Of a stretch of DNA of 64,000 nucleotides, positions 1 to 9,102 are shown one piece after another (within the stretch, counting starts at the first letter, position 1; each line of letters starts with the position of its first letter). The stretch is taken from assembly GCF_016616095.2 (NCBI RefSeq), contig NZ_CP067089.2:620001-684000 (forward strand), read 5' to 3'. The position numbers and the translations under genes were made by a program. Source of the DNA: Breznakiella homolactica (lineage in GTDB: Bacteria > Spirochaetota > Spirochaetia > Treponematales > Breznakiellaceae). The notes beneath the pieces were generated by a model that was not told the origin of the DNA, searched no databases, and saw only the letters and a program-made list of their open reading frames with translations.

Positions 1-2
1 AG

Positions 3-962
3 CCGGGCTATCTGATGCCTCTTACCGAAGAAATTATCCCCGAACTGAAAGTTTTCAGCAAGCAGTCCCTGGGGGGCAGCACCAGTATCCACGACAATAA
101 AGTCTACGGCGTTCCCTATGCCAGTATGTCTATTGTTATTTACTACAACAAGGCTATTTACGACAAACTCGGACTCAAGGTTCCCGAAACCTGGAATGAG
201 TTTATCGCCAACCTCGAGAAATGCAAAAGCGCCGGCATCACCGGCCTGGCCAACGGAACCTACGCCGGATGGGCTTCGGAAGTTGCCTGGGGATCGGTTG
301 CCCCCAATGTATACGGCGGGAACGATTTTTATGACGCCCTTATTGCCGGCCGGACGAACTTCCTGGATCCCCGGTTTATCGCGTCCCTGGATACCTTCGC
401 GGGCCTGTCCAAATACATGCCCAGCGGATTTACCGGTCTCGATTACGTGGAACAGCAGATGCTCTTTATCAACGATATGGCGGCCCACTTCCTGGGCGGT
501 ACCTTTGAAGCCTCCTATTTCCAGGCCCAGAATCCTGACCTGAACTTTGACCTCTTTGTCTGCCCTCCCGCGAAAAAGGGCGATACCCAGTATATTTCGT
601 CCTACATGGACGGTTCCTACGGTATCAACAACGCGTCACCCAACAAAGAAGCGGCTATCAAATTCGTGCGGTTCCTGGCTTCCAAGGAAGCCCAGCAGTT
701 CCTCTGCGACAAACTCGGTGTCATCATGGAACACCCCGATACGGTTCCGTCTTCTCCTTTCCTCCGGAAGGTGGCGAACAATCCCGCTCTGACCCCGACT
801 CCCTACGTATTCCTGGTGGGATTCCGGTATGAACAGCCCAGCGGTTCCGCCCTGATGCAGAGCGGCCTCCAGGCGCTGCTTGGCGGACAGGCCAACAGCA
901 GAAAGGTCGCCGAAGATATTCAGACGGGGATTGCAATTTATTACAAACCCTTCCAGAAGTAA
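3..962 (+). CDS. ABC sugar transporter, extracellular solute-binding protein (5' partial)
   Basis: The frame is open from the left edge, so the signal peptide and N-terminal lobe are missing; about 319 residues remain. The visible part has the features of a family 1 (CUT1-type) solute-binding protein: a VPYASMSIVIYYNK stretch, then YDKLGLKVPETWNEF, which is the typical hinge-region motif of these proteins, and a late block (residues about 195-225) on filling SPNKEAAIKFVRFLASKEAQQ. It should capture a sugar outside the membrane and hand it to the two permeases encoded downstream. No ATPase gene is present, so a shared MsmX/UgpC-type ATPase elsewhere is likely (inference). The substrate cannot be read from the sequence. 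Confidence 0.9.
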   Translation, partial: PGYLMPLTEEIIPELKVFSKQSLGGSTSIHDNKVYGVPYASMSIVIYYNKAIYDKLGLKVPETWNEFIANLEKCKSAGITGLANGTYAGWASEVAWGSVAPNVYGGNDFYDALIAGRTNFLDPRFIASLDTFAGLSKYMPSGFTGLDYVEQQMLFINDMAAHFLGGTFEASYFQAQNPDLNFDLFVCPPAKKGDTQYISSYMDGSYGINNASPNKEAAIKFVRFLASKEAQQFLCDKLGVIMEHPDTVPSSPFLRKVANNPALTPTPYVFLVGFRYEQPSGSALMQSGLQALLGGQANSRKVAEDIQTGIAIYYKPFQK

Positions 963-980
963 GCAGTCTCGTTTTATTAA

Positions 981-1007
981 CCGGCGGACCGTTATACGGT
1001 CCGCCGG
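981..1007 (+). other. Perfect stem-loop between binding-protein and permease genes
   Basis: A 12-bp perfect inverted repeat (981-992 with 996-1007) closes a 3-base TAT loop, 19 bases after the binding-protein stop. It is followed by CCTCTTTC, not a true U-tract. Such structures commonly act as partial terminators or 3' stabilisers that let the binding protein be made in excess over the permeases; that role is inferred from position. Confidence 0.7.
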
Positions 1008-1115
1008 CCTCTTTCACCGGTCCGATTTGCTGCCCAGACCAAAATCTGACGCAGTGTGCTGCGGGTCATGATGGGGCTTGCCCCGCGGAGGCTCATTCCC
1101 CAGGAGAAGCTTTTC

Positions 1116-2030
1116 ATGCAGAAGAATAAGACCCAGAGTTTATGGATTCTTTTTTTTGTATTTCCCGGTTTGCTGATCGTTTCCGTCGTCATAATCTATC
1201 CGCTTTTTGCGTCGCTGCTTAACAGTTTTTTTTCCTGGCAGGGATTTGAACGCCAGGATTTTGTAGGGTTCAAGAATTTCAAGGCTATTTTTACCCAGTT
1301 TCCCCACAATGTCCGTTTTTTCAACGCCATAAAAAACAACGGAAAATGGTTCCTGGGAAGCATGCTGATCCAGAATACTATCGGCCTTCTGTTCGGGTAT
1401 CTGCTGAGCAGGAATATCCGGGGCCATGGGGTTTATAAGCGTCTGTTCTTTATGCCCGTACTGCTTCCGATTATCGCGGTGGGGTTTCTCTGGAAACTGT
1501 ATTACAACCCGCAGTTCGGCCTTTTCCTTAAATTGTTTACCGCTCTCGGGATCGAACACCTGTTCCAGCCATGGCTGGGCAATCCATCGACCGCCACATA
1601 CGCCATAATCGTTATGAATATCTGGCGGTGGATCGGTTTCCCGACCCTGGTCTTTCTTGCCGCCATCGACAACGTTCCCGGCGAGTGTCTTGAGTCGGCC
1701 CATCTCGACGGAGCGTCGGAATGGCGTACCTTCTGGCGGATTACCTTTCCACTGATTATTCCGTCGGTGATGGTCATCACGGTGCTTACCCTCATCGGAA
1801 GTGTCAATGTTTTTGAACAGGTCTATTCCATGGCGGGCCTGGACGGCAGCCCTAACTACGCCACGGATACCCTGGGAACGCTCTTCTACCGGACCGCCTT
1901 CGGCAGTCAGGCGTCGACGGTTCCTGAGGTTTCCATAGGTTCCGCTCTTTCAGTAATTATATACCTGCTCTGCCTCATTCTTTCGGTGCTGAACATCCTG
2001 TTTTTCCAGAAAAAGGAGGTGGAGCTGTGA
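1116..2030 (+). CDS. ABC sugar transporter permease, MalF/UgpA type
   Basis: Inner-membrane permease of about 304 residues with the usual six hydrophobic segments, the first directly after a short basic N-terminus (MQKNKTQSLWILFF). The EAA loop that docks the ATPase is visible as ECLESAHLDGASEWRTFWRITFP near residue 210. The ATG at 1116 is preferred because AGGAG lies at 1102-1106; an in-frame start 60 bases upstream lacks such a site. The gene overlaps the second permease start by 4 bases, so the two are translationally coupled. Confidence 0.92.
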   Translation: MQKNKTQSLWILFFVFPGLLIVSVVIIYPLFASLLNSFFSWQGFERQDFVGFKNFKAIFTQFPHNVRFFNAIKNNGKWFLGSMLIQNTIGLLFGYLLSRNIRGHGVYKRLFFMPVLLPIIAVGFLWKLYYNPQFGLFLKLFTALGIEHLFQPWLGNPSTATYAIIVMNIWRWIGFPTLVFLAAIDNVPGECLESAHLDGASEWRTFWRITFPLIIPSVMVITVLTLIGSVNVFEQVYSMAGLDGSPNYATDTLGTLFYRTAFGSQASTVPEVSIGSALSVIIYLLCLILSVLNILFFQKKEVEL

Positions 2031-2884
2031 TCCTGGATCTGCGCTTCCGGCATTCCACGCCGGCAAAAAAAATTCTGTATATTTTCTTCCAAATCCTGCT
2101 GATCAGCTACGCCGTGGCGGTTATTTTCCCGGTGATCAACATGTTTATTTCTTCTTTTAAGACAACCCGTGAAATATTCCTCAACCCCTTCAGTCTGCCC
2201 AAACAATGGCGGTACCAGAACTATATCAAAGTGTGGCGAAGCGGCGGCTTCGGCATGTATTTTGTAAACAGTATCCTGATCACCGCAGTTTCCATGTTTT
2301 TTGTTATCCTCTTCGGGTCCATGGCAGCAAACGGGGTGTCCCGGTATACCTACAAAATGCGGCTGGTGGTGTATTTGCTGTTCCTCTCCGGGATTGTTCT
2401 GCCCCTCAAGGCAGCCATCATTCCCCTGTTCCTGCTCATGGGCAAACTCAACCTGACCAATACCCGTATAGGGCTCATGCTGATATTTACCGCCATGGGT
2501 CTGCCCTCAACGGTTTTTATCCTGTCGGGTTTTATGAAGGGTATTCCCAAGGAACTGGAATACGCCGCGCGGATAGACGGGTGCAACGATCTTTCAATTT
2601 ATAAGAATGTGGTCATGCCTTTGTCCATGCCGTCGATTACCCTAGTGACTATCTACAACATCGTCCCGATCTGGAACGACTTCTTCTTTCCCCTGGTGTT
2701 TATTTCCTCGGAAAGCAAACGGACCCTCCCGCTGGGGGTGGCGTCCTTCTTCGGGCAGTTCCAGATCGAGTGGGATTCGATTTTCGCCGCCCTTTCGATT
2801 TCCATAATTCCAATGATTATTATTTATATGTTCATGTCAAAATATTTTATCAAGGGAATGACCGCTGGCGCAGTCAAAGGCTGA
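2027..2884 (+). CDS. ABC sugar transporter permease, MalG type
   Basis: Second inner-membrane permease, 285 residues, about six membrane segments. The EAA loop reads ELEYAARIDGCNDLSIYKNVVMP near residue 180. It starts with GTG at 2027 inside the stop of the preceding gene (GTGA overlap) behind a strong AAGGAGG at 2013-2019. Together with the first permease it forms the translocation channel of the importer. The C-terminal SKYFIKGMTAGAVKG ending is standard for CUT1 permeases. Confidence 0.93.
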   Translation: MILDLRFRHSTPAKKILYIFFQILLISYAVAVIFPVINMFISSFKTTREIFLNPFSLPKQWRYQNYIKVWRSGGFGMYFVNSILITAVSMFFVILFGSMAANGVSRYTYKMRLVVYLLFLSGIVLPLKAAIIPLFLLMGKLNLTNTRIGLMLIFTAMGLPSTVFILSGFMKGIPKELEYAARIDGCNDLSIYKNVVMPLSMPSITLVTIYNIVPIWNDFFFPLVFISSESKRTLPLGVASFFGQFQIEWDSIFAALSISIIPMIIIYMFMSKYFIKGMTAGAVKG

Positions 2885-2908
2885 TAGGACCGGAACAGAA
2901 TATTCTCA

Positions 2909-2940
2909 GAACGGCCCGGGCTCAAATCCCGGGCCGGTTC
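2909..2940 (+). other. GC-rich stem-loop after the permease genes
   Basis: GAAC plus GGCCCGGG (2909-2920) pairs with CCCGGGCC and GTTC (2928-2940) with one bulged G, giving a 12-bp stem and 7-base loop. No U-tract follows; the Shine-Dalgarno of the isomerase gene comes about 10 bases later. A processing or stability element within the operon is the likely role. Confidence 0.55.
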
Positions 2941-2962
2941 AAAACATTCAAGGAGGTTATCG

Positions 2963-4405
2963 ATGAATGTTGCTGAAAAATCCCGGAAACCGAGGATCGG
3001 TTTTCTTTTTATAGGTTCCCGGCGTTTTAAGCCCCTGGGTGAGGGAACGGCGTCAGGGACGTACGTGGACCGGGTAGGGCGCGAGACCGATGCCATTACC
3101 CGGGAGCTGTCCGGGGCGCTGGAAATCGTCAACCCCGGGGATGTCTACGATGCCGCCGATATGGACCGGGCGATCCGGATTTTTTCGGAAAAAAAAGTCG
3201 ACTGTATCCTGGCGTTGTTCCATTCCTGGGCGGAGGACAATATCTGGGTCCGTTTTCTCAGGGACGCGGATATATCCATTCCCCTGATCTATTATTACCC
3301 TTCAAAAGAATCCATTCCCTTTGAGGACTGCGAAGACGAAAACGACCTGATCGAATTCCTGGCCAGCGGAGGGCTGGTGGGTATGCTGGTGGGATCCGGT
3401 TCCATTGTAAAAATGGGGCGGAACGCCAAGGTACTGGTGGGTACCCCGAAGCAGCGCCGGGACGATATTATCCGGCACGCGACGCTCTGCAAAATACGGA
3501 GCCTCCTCAGGACTTCCCGGTTCGGGGTTATGCCGGCGTACAACGAGATCATGTGGAATACCTACTTCGATCCGTACCAGCTCTTCAATTTCGGGCCGGA
3601 AATAACCTTTATTCCCTATGATGAGCTTGCGGCGGTTTCCGACGCCATTCCCCAGGACGCGGTCCTGGCCTGGAAGAACGAACTCAAAGCCAAGTACCCC
3701 ATGGACGGTGTAATCGCGGAGGAGAAATTCGACGCCTCGGTGCGGTATTCCATGGGTCTCCAGAAGGTGATGGAATCATACGATCTGGATGCCATGACCT
3801 TAAACGATGTGGATATGCGCCTCTTCGAGAAAATCGGCCTCCGGCCCGGTTTTTACCCCGACGCTATCAACAAGAATCTTTCGATCCTGTGCCCGGAGGC
3901 GGACCTCGGTATCGCCCTGGCCATGTACTACCTCAAGCTTCTGACCGGCAAGCAGATTAATACGGTGGAGCCTTTCTACATCGACGATTCCCGGAACCTT
4001 TTCTGCGGCGGCCACGCGGGACCGAATGATTACAATTACCCCGAAAGCGATAAATACGTCAAAATATCCTTTGACGCCCGGTTCGCGAAAACGAAATACA
4101 AGTACGCCGGGGCGCCCCTGGCGTGGCTGCGTATTCCCCCGGGGGAGAAAACCATGGTGCACATGTCCCAGGGGGACGGTGAAATCAAGGTTGTGGCGGG
4201 CAGGGTGGAATGCATTGACGGCCCCCACCGGATCAACGGGTACAGCCATTCCGAATTCAGGCCCATCGGCTGCGATATGCAGGAGTTCTTCACCAAGATC
4301 CTGTCCATCGGGACGACCCAGCACTTTGTGGTGGTCCCCGGGGACTATATCGATGACCTGAGGGACCTCTCGGAACTGTGCGGTTTCTCGTTTTACGGTC
4401 TGTAG
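2963..4405 (+). CDS. L-fucose/L-arabinose isomerase family protein
   Basis: 480 residues, close to the usual length of arabinose-type ketol isomerases. The N-terminal domain opens with IGFLFIGSRRFKPLGEG and contains the CILALFHSWAEDN substrate-domain block. The C-terminal half carries the expected metal-site pattern: Glu in CPEADLG (about 311), Asp in YIDDSRN (about 339) and His in CGGHAGP (about 350). It should interconvert an aldose and a ketose in the cytoplasm, using a divalent metal. AGGAGG precedes the ATG. The transporter upstream and the cupin isomerase and ROK kinase downstream suggest one catabolic route. The actual sugar is unknown; a non-isomerase paralog role remains possible. 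Confidence 0.8.
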   Translation: MNVAEKSRKPRIGFLFIGSRRFKPLGEGTASGTYVDRVGRETDAITRELSGALEIVNPGDVYDAADMDRAIRIFSEKKVDCILALFHSWAEDNIWVRFLRDADISIPLIYYYPSKESIPFEDCEDENDLIEFLASGGLVGMLVGSGSIVKMGRNAKVLVGTPKQRRDDIIRHATLCKIRSLLRTSRFGVMPAYNEIMWNTYFDPYQLFNFGPEITFIPYDELAAVSDAIPQDAVLAWKNELKAKYPMDGVIAEEKFDASVRYSMGLQKVMESYDLDAMTLNDVDMRLFEKIGLRPGFYPDAINKNLSILCPEADLGIALAMYYLKLLTGKQINTVEPFYIDDSRNLFCGGHAGPNDYNYPESDKYVKISFDARFAKTKYKYAGAPLAWLRIPPGEKTMVHMSQGDGEIKVVAGRVECIDGPHRINGYSHSEFRPIGCDMQEFFTKILSIGTTQHFVVVPGDYIDDLRDLSELCGFSFYGL

Positions 4406-4414
4406 ACGAAGCTC

Positions 4415-4458
4415 CCGGCCCGCGGGCCGGACAGCGCCTCTCCGGAATCCGGAGGGGC
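4415..4458 (+). other. Two tandem stem-loops between isomerase genes
   Basis: A 7-bp palindromic stem (4415-4421/4424-4430) is followed by a 10-bp stem with one wobble pair (4436-4445/4449-4458, loop AAT). No U-tract follows. They lie just after the isomerase stop in a 121-base gap and may separate the two halves of the operon or stabilise the upstream message. Confidence 0.5.
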
Positions 4459-4526
4459 GGTAACAATAGTATATAACCTGCCGCGGGGCAGTTTTCTGTG
4501 TAACCCGCGGCAACTGAGAGATTGCC

Positions 4527-6350
4527 ATGAGTTTTATGTTCAACCCCTTTCCCTATGACGACTATTCTGCGGTTAACACACCCCGGTGGGAAGGGGCTCA
4601 GAATTCCCGGGTAATAACGGGAAACCTCCAGTCCGCGTCGCACATAACCAAAGCGGTACTGGATGCAGCCAAAAAGAAGTCTTCCGTCGTGGTAGGCATC
4701 GACGGATACGCCACGGCTCAGTTCGATGATCTCGTCCGTCTGATCTCCCGGAATATTTTCCAGGCCGGCCTTTCGGTGCTCGCCGTTCCCGTGTCAGAGG
4801 CCTACAAGGATGCCGACGTAATCGAAAGCCAGTTCAGCCAGTATCTGCCCCGGGACACGGATGAGGATCCGCCCCTTTTATACGGGCGGCTGTTTCACGG
4901 CAGGGAAGACTCCTTTTTTGACAATGACCGGTTTGCGGAGCTTCTCAAGACCATCGGCGGCGCCGCGGCCGGGACCGTGGTGCTAGTCTACGGCAATTTT
5001 ACCGGCACCGAAAAAATACGGGAAAAACTCGACTTCCTCGCGTATATCGATGTGATCCCGAAAAACGCCGTCCTGCGCCTCAAATCGGGCAGGGCGGCCA
5101 ACATCGGGACCTCCGCCCCGCGGACCTACCGGGAGCTTATGCGGCGGTCCTATTACGTTGATTTTGAAACGTCCCTCAAGCTCCGGGGTGAACTGCTCAA
5201 GTCCAATGAAATCGACTGGTATATCGCGGGAAACGACGAAGACAATCTTATGCTTGTCGAATGGGACGTGTTCAGAAAGGCCTGCGACGCCCTGGTCAAA
5301 CAGCCCTTCCGGTGCAAACCCGTTTACAATGAAGGTGTCTGGGGCGGATATTACGTCATGCATTACCGCAACCTCCCGGAAACCATGAAGAACTGCGCCT
5401 GGGTGTTCGACCTGATCCCGTCGGAGGTGAGCCTCGTTCTGGATATCGGCGGAACCCTGGTGGATATTCCCTTCTATACCTTTATCCGGATGGAAGCCGT
5501 TAAACTGCTGGGAAAGGAAAGTGTGGCGAAATTCGGGGAGTATTTCCCGATGCGTTTTAATTACGACGATACCATGCATTCCAGCGGAAACATGTCCATC
5601 CAGGTTCATCCCGGCGAAGCCTATAGCAAGGAGCACTTTGACGAACTCGGCCGGCAGGATGAGAGCTATTACGTGGTTGCCGCCGGTATGGGCGCGAAAA
5701 CCTACTGCGGTTTCAGGGACGGAGCTGACAGCGGGAAATTCGTTTCGCTTATCAAAGAGTCTGAAAAAACCGGCAAAACCGTTCCCTACGATGATTACGT
5801 CCATGCCGAGCAGTCCGTCCCGGGAATGCAGTTTCTGCTTCCCGCGGGAACAATCCACGCGTCGGGGCGGAACCAGCTTATCCTGGAAATCGGCAGCCTC
5901 ACCGTGGGATCCTATACCTTCAAAATGTACGACTACATGCGGAAAGATCTCGACGGTACCCCGCGGCCGATCCATTCGGCTCACGGGGAACGGGTCCTGG
6001 AACATGAACGGAACGGATCCTGGGTCAGAGAAAACCTGGTGGTTCCCCCCAGGGACGCGGATGCCGGAGACGGCTGGAAGGAAGTTATTGTCGGGGAACA
6101 CGACCTTCTGTATTTCTCCCTGCGCCGGATAGAATTCCTCAAGGCGGCAAAACAGGACACCAAGGGCAAATTCCATGTCCTGTGCCTGGCGGACGGGGAA
6201 TCGGTCCGGGTCGTTTCGGAAGCCGATGATTCCCTGTGTTATACCATGCGGTACCTGGATATCATTGTGGTACCGGCAGAGGTCGGCGCCTACCGGATCG
6301 AGAATCTGGGCAGCCAGCCGGCGGCGGTGCACAAAACCGTTCTTAAGTAA
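4527..6350 (+). CDS. Class I mannose-6-phosphate-isomerase-like cupin with extra N-terminal domain
   Basis: 607 residues, almost twice the usual bacterial type I phosphomannose isomerase. The C-terminal part (about 270-607) has the family signatures: YNEGVWGGYYV, MSIQVHPGEAY (Gln and His zinc ligands), DESYYVVAAG (Glu ligand position, as in GKTECWYV of short bacterial forms) and AGTIHASGRNQLILEIG (second His ligand). All four zinc ligands can therefore be assigned. The N-terminal 260 residues resemble a nucleoside-kinase-like fold (VVVGIDGYATAQFDDLVRLI, then VLVYGNF and an R-x-n-R basic stretch) but have no GxxxxGK P-loop. Likely a sugar-phosphate isomerase of the same pathway as its neighbours. 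The Shine-Dalgarno is weak. Confidence 0.78.
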   Translation: MSFMFNPFPYDDYSAVNTPRWEGAQNSRVITGNLQSASHITKAVLDAAKKKSSVVVGIDGYATAQFDDLVRLISRNIFQAGLSVLAVPVSEAYKDADVIESQFSQYLPRDTDEDPPLLYGRLFHGREDSFFDNDRFAELLKTIGGAAAGTVVLVYGNFTGTEKIREKLDFLAYIDVIPKNAVLRLKSGRAANIGTSAPRTYRELMRRSYYVDFETSLKLRGELLKSNEIDWYIAGNDEDNLMLVEWDVFRKACDALVKQPFRCKPVYNEGVWGGYYVMHYRNLPETMKNCAWVFDLIPSEVSLVLDIGGTLVDIPFYTFIRMEAVKLLGKESVAKFGEYFPMRFNYDDTMHSSGNMSIQVHPGEAYSKEHFDELGRQDESYYVVAAGMGAKTYCGFRDGADSGKFVSLIKESEKTGKTVPYDDYVHAEQSVPGMQFLLPAGTIHASGRNQLILEIGSLTVGSYTFKMYDYMRKDLDGTPRPIHSAHGERVLEHERNGSWVRENLVVPPRDADAGDGWKEVIVGEHDLLYFSLRRIEFLKAAKQDTKGKFHVLCLADGESVRVVSEADDSLCYTMRYLDIIVVPAEVGAYRIENLGSQPAAVHKTVLK

Positions 6351-6360
6351 AAGGGAATTT

Positions 6361-7281
6361 ATGAAAGCTTCCGGAACCGTAACCCTCGCGGTGGACGCGG
6401 GGGGAACATACTACAAAGCGGCCCTGGTGGATGCGGACGGTACCATCCTGCCGGAAAGCTTCCGGGAGCTTCCTTCCCGGTCCGAGGGTGATCGGGAAAC
6501 CATCCTGTCCGCGCTCCGGGCCATGCTCGCTGAAATGATGGGAATCGCCGCCGCCGGGCCGGTCAGGATCGGCAAAGTGGCCTTCGCCTTTCCCGGTCCC
6601 TTTGACCATGGAAAAGGGGCCTGCATTATGAAGCATAAGTTTACCGCGGTATACGGCGAACCCTTAAAGCCGCATATCGATGCAGTCCTCGGGGCCCCGG
6701 CGGTGCCGGTTTCCTTTCACCATGATCTGCACGCCTGTACCTATGGGGCTTATCTCTACGACGCCGCACAGGGCTTTTCCAGTGTTTTCTGCGTTGCCGT
6801 CGGAACCGGACTGGGTACGGGGTACCTCAGGGACGGGACCATTGTTATGATGCCCCACGGCGGTCCCATGTATCCCATTTTCCAGCGGCCCTATAAAGAC
6901 GGTATCCTCGAGGATATTGTATCCAACCGGGGTATTGCGGGCGAATACCGCCGTCTCACCGGTACAGCGGAACTGCCCGACGCAAAGGCGATTGAAATTC
7001 TTGCGACGGAACACGGGGACGAAGCCGCCCGGGAGGTATACCGGAATATGGGGCAGGTGCTGGGGAGTGTCATCGCGCCCCTGCTCGACGAGCTTGAAGT
7101 TGACTGCCTTGTGCTGGGAGGCCAGATATCCAAGGGGTACCCTTTGTTCGGACCGGCCCTTGAGAAAGAACTTTCCGGAAAAGGGGCGCTGCGTTTTATC
7201 GGGCCCCTTCGGGATTTTACCTATGTAGCTATCCGGGGGCTGGCGGCGCTGCCGGTCCCGGAACGCTACGGAGAACGATGA
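6361..7281 (+). CDS. ROK family sugar kinase
   Basis: 306 residues from the ATG at 6361. The N-terminal ATP phosphate-binding loop reads LAVDAGGTYYKAALVD, as in ROK kinases (DxGGT). The second actin-fold phosphate loop is AVGTGLGTGYL near residue 150, and the catalytic-Asp region appears as SFHHDLHACTYGA. The Cys-rich zinc motif of many ROK repressors/kinases is not seen, and there is no DNA-binding domain. It should phosphorylate a hexose or amino sugar. It follows the cupin isomerase by 10 bases and overlaps the GNAT gene, so it is in the same operon. Confidence 0.85.
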   Translation: MKASGTVTLAVDAGGTYYKAALVDADGTILPESFRELPSRSEGDRETILSALRAMLAEMMGIAAAGPVRIGKVAFAFPGPFDHGKGACIMKHKFTAVYGEPLKPHIDAVLGAPAVPVSFHHDLHACTYGAYLYDAAQGFSSVFCVAVGTGLGTGYLRDGTIVMMPHGGPMYPIFQRPYKDGILEDIVSNRGIAGEYRRLTGTAELPDAKAIEILATEHGDEAAREVYRNMGQVLGSVIAPLLDELEVDCLVLGGQISKGYPLFGPALEKELSGKGALRFIGPLRDFTYVAIRGLAALPVPERYGER

Positions 7282-8192
7282 TGGAAACAGTGACCTTCCG
7301 GGCTATGGTCCCCGGTGACGCCGGAGCGGTGTACCGGCTGTGGGGCGGCCTTTTTCCGGCCCATCCCCTCAGTTTCGGGGAATTCAACGACCTCCTGTTC
7401 TGCGCCGGGCCCATTGATTTTTCCCTGTACCGGGTTGCCTGTACGGAACAAAAAATTGCGGGGGTTGCCTGCGGCGCCGCGGACCGGGAATCGGAAACAG
7501 GTTTTATCCAGTTTATCGGAGTGGCGGAGGGCTGCCGGCGCCACGGCATAGGCAGGAACCTTATGGATTACCTCGCCGGCGAATTCAGAAAACAGAATAT
7601 CCGGAAAGTGGTTTTTTCCGGGTACCCCAGGAACTATCTCGTCCCGGGCCTCGATGCGCAGCAATATCCCATTGGGCTGCCGTTTTTTGAGTCCCTGGGA
7701 TTTACGGTCCAGTCACGGCCTGTTTCCATGAGAATACCCCTGGACAGGTATTCACCACCGCCCAATCCCATGCCCGGGGACTTCACCCTGGAACCGTTCG
7801 CGGACGAACACCTGGCAGGGGTTCTGTGGCTCTGCCGGGAATACCTCCACCCCGAATGGGTGGAAACTGTCCAGAAAGGGTATATCAAAGGGGCTCATTC
7901 CTGCACCGGAGTTGTCTGCCTCGGCCCCGGCCGGGAAGTCGCGGGGTTCGCGTTTTACGGTATGGTGGGCGACGATCCCAACCGGTTCGGACCGATAGGG
8001 GTTGATCCACGGCACCGGGGAAAATCCATCGGGGCGGCGCTGCTCCACGGCTGTCTCCGGTCACAGAAAGAAGCCGGCTGTCCGGAGAGTTATTTTCTCT
8101 GGGGTGACGAAGGGTCGGTGGCTGTAAACATGTACACCAAAAACGGCTTCTCCGTATTCAGCTCCATGGCAATTCTCGAAAAGGAACTTTGA
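7278..8192 (+). CDS. Tandem GNAT-domain N-acetyltransferase
   Basis: 304 residues with two GNAT folds. The first (about 1-140) carries the acetyl-CoA loop CRRHGIGRNLMDYL. The second (about 165-304) carries HRGKSIGAALLHG and ends in the usual NMYTKNGFSVFSS strand-helix. Tandem GNATs often keep one active and one structural domain; here both CoA loops look intact. ATG at 7278 overlaps the ROK stop. The substrate is unknown; linkage to a sugar kinase allows, but does not prove, an amino-sugar substrate. Last gene of the plus-strand operon. Confidence 0.82.
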   Translation: MMETVTFRAMVPGDAGAVYRLWGGLFPAHPLSFGEFNDLLFCAGPIDFSLYRVACTEQKIAGVACGAADRESETGFIQFIGVAEGCRRHGIGRNLMDYLAGEFRKQNIRKVVFSGYPRNYLVPGLDAQQYPIGLPFFESLGFTVQSRPVSMRIPLDRYSPPPNPMPGDFTLEPFADEHLAGVLWLCREYLHPEWVETVQKGYIKGAHSCTGVVCLGPGREVAGFAFYGMVGDDPNRFGPIGVDPRHRGKSIGAALLHGCLRSQKEAGCPESYFLWGDEGSVAVNMYTKNGFSVFSSMAILEKEL

Positions 8193-8230
8193 GGCAATTT
8201 CAAAAAATCAGCCAAGTATTGAAAGAAACC

Positions 8231-9094
8231 TTACTCAGTAATTTCGTGGTCGATTGAATGCCAGGTCTTATTGAGGAGCGGCACTGAATTTTCAAAATCA
8301 CTGACAATCAGGGATGAAAAGATAATATCCACGATAATCAGCTGGCAGAGGCGGGAAATCGAAGCTCCCTCCCGGTAGAGTGATTCCGTATCCGGAACGT
8401 ACAGGACCGTATCGGCCTGTTTGACCACGGTGGTATCCTTAAACCGGGTTATGGCGATAATATAGGCCTTATTTTTCTTGGCTTCCATGATGCTCCGGAT
8501 GACGTTTTTCCGTTCCCCGGAGTAGGAGATGGCCACCACCACATCCTCCGGCGTGAGGGTACAGGCGCCGATGGTCTGGATGTCCATATCTTCGTTAAAG
8601 CTTGAAAGATACCCCAGGCGGCACAGCTTCTGGTGCAGATCCCGTCCCACAATACCCGATGCCCCGGACCCGACAATCAGAATGGACCGGGCTTTTTTTA
8701 TTTTTTCCACCACCACGGAAATATTGTTCCGGTTGATGAGCTTATCCGTATTTTTTACCGCGTCGGAAACAACATCGAGGATATTGGAAACGATCTCGCC
8801 CACCGTGGATTCACTGTCGTAATTCAGGGACGTCTGGCGGTCCCGGTGCGTAACGTACCGTTTTGTGTATATTTCCTTGGCTATGGCAATCCGGAATTCC
8901 TGGAATCCCTTATAATCGAGTTTTTTGCAGAGCCGGACAATGGCGGCGGTGCTGGTTCCCGCTTTTTCCGCCAGCTCGGTTATGCTCATGCTGATAACCC
9001 GGTTAGGGTTTTCCAGAATGAATTCGGCGAGTTTTTTTTCCGTCGCAATCTTGCTTTGTTCAAGCTTTTTAAGTAAATAAAGCGGATTTGCCAT
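8231..9094 (-). CDS. RpiR-family transcriptional regulator (HTH + SIS)
   Basis: 287 residues. Residues 1-77 form an RpiR helix-turn-helix (ITELAEKAGTSTAAIVRLCKKLDYKGFQEFR). Residues about 130-270 form a SIS sugar-phosphate-binding domain (ILIVGSGASGIVGRDL, VVVAISYSGERKNVI). Such proteins sense a sugar phosphate and control nearby sugar genes. It converges on the upstream catabolic operon, so it is the obvious candidate regulator, though no operator was identified. Its own promoter sits only 8 bases before the start. Confidence 0.92.
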   Translation of the reverse strand: MANPLYLLKKLEQSKIATEKKLAEFILENPNRVISMSITELAEKAGTSTAAIVRLCKKLDYKGFQEFRIAIAKEIYTKRYVTHRDRQTSLNYDSESTVGEIVSNILDVVSDAVKNTDKLINRNNISVVVEKIKKARSILIVGSGASGIVGRDLHQKLCRLGYLSSFNEDMDIQTIGACTLTPEDVVVAISYSGERKNVIRSIMEAKKNKAYIIAITRFKDTTVVKQADTVLYVPDTESLYREGASISRLCQLIIVDIIFSSLIVSDFENSVPLLNKTWHSIDHEITE

Positions 9095-9102
9095 GTTTCT
9101 GT

